From assembly GCA_946533615.1 (NCBI GenBank), contig CAMNBY010000274.1, forward strand, positions 1-8,395: DNA of 8,395 nucleotides. Reading direction: 5' to 3'. The notes under the pieces were generated by a model. That model had not been told where the DNA came from. It made no database searches and was given only the letters and a program-made list of their open reading frames with translations. A program made the position numbers and the translations under genes. Shown one piece after another: positions 5,773 through 8,395 of this stretch (positions within the stretch are counted from its first letter, which is position 1; the number at the start of each line of letters is the position of its first letter). This DNA is from an uncultured Clostridia bacterium. Lineage in GTDB: Bacteria > Bacillota > Clostridia > Oscillospirales > Ruminococcaceae.

Positions 5773-8145
5773 ATGGCAAAGTTTGATCCGGGAATGGAGA
5801 GTATGCTGGATACCTTCGTGTTTGAGTCGGAGGAGCTGCTTGAAAATCTTGACGAGATATTGATGCGCACCGAAAACGCCGAGCTGGGCGGAGACGATAT
5901 TGCAGAGATATTCCGCGTCATGCATACTATCAAGGGCAGCGCTGCCATGATGGGCCTTAAAAATATGTCGGAGCTTGCGCATAAGCTCGAGGACATCTTC
6001 TTTATCATAAGGGAGAAGCCCGACCTCGAGTTTGACAAGGCGCCGCTGTACGAGCTTTGCTACACAGCCTCGGACAACCTGAAAAGCGAGATCGAGAACC
6101 TCTCGGACGACAGTATACCGCTGACGGATTTCTCGGAGTTCATCGCGCAGCTTGTCGAGTTCTCGACCTATCTTAAAGGCGTCGCCGAGGGCGGCGGAGA
6201 AGCCAAGCAGGCCGCTCCCGCTCACGAGGTCTTCTCGGCCGACGAGCCCGCCGACGTTTCGACTATTGAAGTAAAGTTTGAGGAGAACTGCCTCATGCCG
6301 TCGCTGAGGGCAATGGTCATCTGCAATTCGCTCGAGGGCGTGGCGGAGCTGTTCGGTACAGTGCCTCCCGACCTTGAGGCCGAGACCGCCGACGACGAGA
6401 TACACAGCAGCGGCTTTTATATAAAGGTCAAGGGCGACCCCGCCCCCGCACTCGAGATAGTCAAGGAAGCGCTGAACGTAAGCTCGGCGCGGGTGCTCGA
6501 AAAAGAGGGCGCCCCCGCAGAAGCCGCTGCCTCCGCAGATCTCGGAGAGGGCGAAACGGAGTTCCTTGTGAAGTTTGACGAGAGCTGCATGATGCCCTCG
6601 ATCAGAGCCATGGTGCTGATAAACTCCGTCGCCTCTGTGGGCGACGTGATCTCGACCGAGCCCGCCGACCTTGAGGACGACGCCGCAGAGGACGTGCTGA
6701 AGGAAAAGGGCTTCCGCATAAGAATGCGCATCGACCAGCCCTCGAAGGCCGTTGAGCTGCTTAAGGAGGGGCTGAACGTCGCCTCTGTCGAAAAGCTTGC
6801 AGCGGCAAAGCCCGCCCGGAGACCCGCACCCGCTCCCACAACTCCCGCGCCGACCGTTCCCGCAGCCGCCCCTAAGCCCGAGGCTCCCGCAAAGCCCGCT
6901 GCTCAGCCCAAGCAGGCTCCCGCAGCTCAGCACAAGGACGCCCAGAGCAGCATAATCTCGGTCAAGCTTGAAAAGCTCGACCACCTGCTCGACCTTGTGG
7001 CGGAGATAGTTATCACGGAATCGGGCGTTATCTCGAGCCCCGATCTCAGGGGCATGGAGAGCAGCCTTGAGCGCTTTTCAAAGTCCGCCCGCGAGCTGAA
7101 AAAGCTGACGGACGAGCTCCAGGACGTTGTAATGTCCATACGAATGGTGCCCGTCAAGACCGCGTTTTCAAAGATGAGCCGCGTCGTCCGCGACATGAAC
7201 AAGACCCTCGGCAAGAACGTCGAGCTGGTCTTCGTGGGCGAGGACACGGAAGCAGACAAGACGGTAGTCGATATACTCGGCGACCCGCTGATGCATATAG
7301 TCAGGAATGCCGTTGACCACGGCATCGAGCTGCCCGAGGAGAGAGCAGCCGCAGGCAAGACCGAGCCCCCGAGAGTCACCCTCTCGGCAGGCTACGACAA
7401 CGGCGAGGTAGTCATCTCCTGCGAGGACAACGGCGCAGGAATGGACGCCTCGGCGCTGCTGGCAAAGGCAAAAAAGAAGGGCATACTCACCAAGCCCGAA
7501 AGCGAATACTCCGAGAGCGACTGCTTTCAGCTGATAATGGCGGCGGGCTTCTCGACAAATGAGACCGTGACGGAATACTCGGGACGCGGCGTCGGAATGG
7601 ACGTCGTTAAAAAGAACATCGAGAAGGTAGGCGGCAAAATGCTTATCGAATCGGTCTACGGCAAGGGCTCGAAGTTCACCATTCGCATACCGCTGTCGCT
7701 GTCAATCATCGACGTGCTTGACGTTTCGGCAAACGGCTCGGTGTTCTCGGTGCCGATAACCTCGGTGAGCGAGATCTTCAAGGCAGAGGAGAGCCAGCTG
7801 ATACGCGACCCCGACGGAACAGAGCTTGTCATGCTGCGCGAGCACTGCCTGAAGGTAGTCCGCCTGACCGACGCCTTTGAGCTGAAGGGCGAGAAGCGGC
7901 CGCTGGCCGACGGCATCATGCTCAGGTGCCGCGAAGCAGGCTTTGACGCCGTGCTTTTCGCAGACGAGCTGCTGGCAGATCAGCAGGTGGTCGTTAAGCC
8001 GCTGTCGCCGCTGCTGTCGAAGTTCGATCTTAAGCGCCGCGGCATTTCGGGCTGCTCGATACTTGCAGACGGCAGCATCACGCTTATCGCCGACGTCGGG
8101 GAGATCTTCTCCGCCAACGGCGTAAAAAGATCCACCGAGCCCTAA
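5773..8145 (+). CDS. cheA: Chemotaxis histidine kinase CheA with tandem P2 domains
   Basis: A complete 790-residue CheA. CheA autophosphorylates under control of receptors and CheW, then passes phosphate to CheY and CheB. Domains in order: Hpt/P1 (1 to about 135) with phospho-accepting His51 in HTIKGSAAMMG; two similar P2-like docking domains (about 163-242 and 261-342), sharing roughly 34 of 81 positions by eye, including CxMPSxRAMV; a Pro/Ala-rich linker (343-392); P3 dimerisation helices (about 394-455); P4 kinase with N box HIVRNAVDHG (508-517), G1 DNGAGMD (552-558), GFST (592-595) and G2 GRGVGMDVV (604-612); and a P5 CheW-like domain (about 642-790). All catalytic motifs are intact. I chose the ATG at 5773 because AGGTGAG (5763-5769) precedes it closely; a GTG at 5743 lies in the repeat. 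No other chemotaxis gene is present in the window, so it appears to stand alone. The length exceeds the roughly 650-700 typical of single-P2 CheA, explained by the extra P2 and linker. Confidence 0.95.
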   Translation: MAKFDPGMESMLDTFVFESEELLENLDEILMRTENAELGGDDIAEIFRVMHTIKGSAAMMGLKNMSELAHKLEDIFFIIREKPDLEFDKAPLYELCYTASDNLKSEIENLSDDSIPLTDFSEFIAQLVEFSTYLKGVAEGGGEAKQAAPAHEVFSADEPADVSTIEVKFEENCLMPSLRAMVICNSLEGVAELFGTVPPDLEAETADDEIHSSGFYIKVKGDPAPALEIVKEALNVSSARVLEKEGAPAEAAASADLGEGETEFLVKFDESCMMPSIRAMVLINSVASVGDVISTEPADLEDDAAEDVLKEKGFRIRMRIDQPSKAVELLKEGLNVASVEKLAAAKPARRPAPAPTTPAPTVPAAAPKPEAPAKPAAQPKQAPAAQHKDAQSSIISVKLEKLDHLLDLVAEIVITESGVISSPDLRGMESSLERFSKSARELKKLTDELQDVVMSIRMVPVKTAFSKMSRVVRDMNKTLGKNVELVFVGEDTEADKTVVDILGDPLMHIVRNAVDHGIELPEERAAAGKTEPPRVTLSAGYDNGEVVISCEDNGAGMDASALLAKAKKKGILTKPESEYSESDCFQLIMAAGFSTNETVTEYSGRGVGMDVVKKNIEKVGGKMLIESVYGKGSKFTIRIPLSLSIIDVLDVSANGSVFSVPITSVSEIFKAEESQLIRDPDGTELVMLREHCLKVVRLTDAFELKGEKRPLADGIMLRCREAGFDAVLFADELLADQQVVVKPLSPLLSKFDLKRRGISGCSILADGSITLIADVGEIFSANGVKRSTEP

Positions 8146-8155
8146 GGGCGGCCGA

Positions 8156-8285
8156 CCCGGGCGCGGGTGCGCAGGCCGCGTAATCGGCGGCGAAGCCGCC
8201 TCACAACAGCTAAATGTGCCGGAGCTCCCTCGCGATACGGTGGGGGTCAGCCGGATAGAGTAAGAGGAAAATGCCCCAACAAGGC
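8156..8285 (+). repeat. Dispersed intergenic repeat, module A, copy 3
   Basis: It starts 11 bases after the cheA stop with the same CCCGGGCGCGGGTGCGCA head, then the ACAACAGCTAAATGTGCC and CTCCCTCGCGATACGGTGG blocks and a single purine-rich tail unit (8213-8242). Where copies 1 and 2 have ACTCGCAAGCTCG, this copy has a perfect GGCGGC-GAA-GCCGCC hairpin (8186-8200). It lacks the T run of a standard terminator, although it is the first strong hairpin after cheA and could slow or end transcription or protect the mRNA 3' end. Confidence 0.85.
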
Positions 8286-8296
8286 TTTGCTCCCAC

Positions 8297-8390
8297 ATCG
8301 CGAAGCGCGATAAAGTTTAGGCTCAAGCCCTTTTTAAAGGGCTTGCGGATTCCAAAGGCAGCGCCTTTGGTCGCCGACCGCAGTCGGCGA
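8297..8390. repeat. Row of four different perfect hairpins
   Basis: Four perfect inverted repeats lie in 94 bases. They are ATCGCG-AAG-CGCGAT (8297-8311); CAAGCCCTTT-TT-AAAGGGCTTG (8324-8345); CCAAAGGC-AGC-GCCTTTGG (8352-8370); and TCGCCGAC-CGCA-GTCGGCGA (8371-8390). The stems are unrelated in sequence, but all have 6-10 bp and loops of 2-4 bases. The last two abut. No gene is visible, and the window ends five bases later. Confidence 0.85.
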
Positions 8391-8395
8391 AACCC

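Overview
The window looks like a chromosomal stretch from a moderately GC-rich Clostridia-type Firmicute, most likely a Ruminococcus-like member of the Oscillospiraceae. The grounds are the purine-rich ribosome binding sites, a TTG start, the zapA/U32 gene pair, the Firmicute-style CheA, and intergenic gaps packed with short repeats. The species cannot be fixed from sequence alone. All four protein genes lie on the + strand.

Layout. Positions 1-965 hold no gene; they contain two repeat modules separated by a 325-bp segment with a long imperfect inverted repeat. A strong sigma-A type promoter at 966-994 drives zapA (1039-1476), a cell-division regulator. Its stop codon overlaps the start of a 685-residue U32/DUF3656 protein (1476-3533), probably an RNA hydroxylation enzyme of the RlhA/TrhP type. 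After 25 bp comes a membrane protein with three repeated [two TM + bacterial PH domain] modules (3559-5070, TTG start). The three genes could form one transcript. Positions 5071-5772 hold no gene and are almost entirely repeat modules. They end right at the ribosome binding site of cheA (5773-8145), a complete chemotaxis-type histidine kinase with two tandem P2 (response-regulator docking) domains. Positions 8146-8395 are again repeat plus a row of hairpins.

The most distinctive content is the non-coding DNA. Module 'A' starts 2-25 bp after the stops of the PH gene and cheA and has a third copy at the left end. Module 'R' sits directly in front of zapA and cheA. Both long gaps have the order A then R, all in the same direction as the genes. 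At equivalent positions in different copies, one palindrome or hairpin is replaced by another of different sequence but similar shape. This happens at three separate places and suggests either selection for structure or a mechanism that exchanges small palindromes.

The genes themselves are ordinary housekeeping or signalling genes. I do not see a phage, CRISPR, toxin or defence system. The repeats are the part that deserves follow-up.
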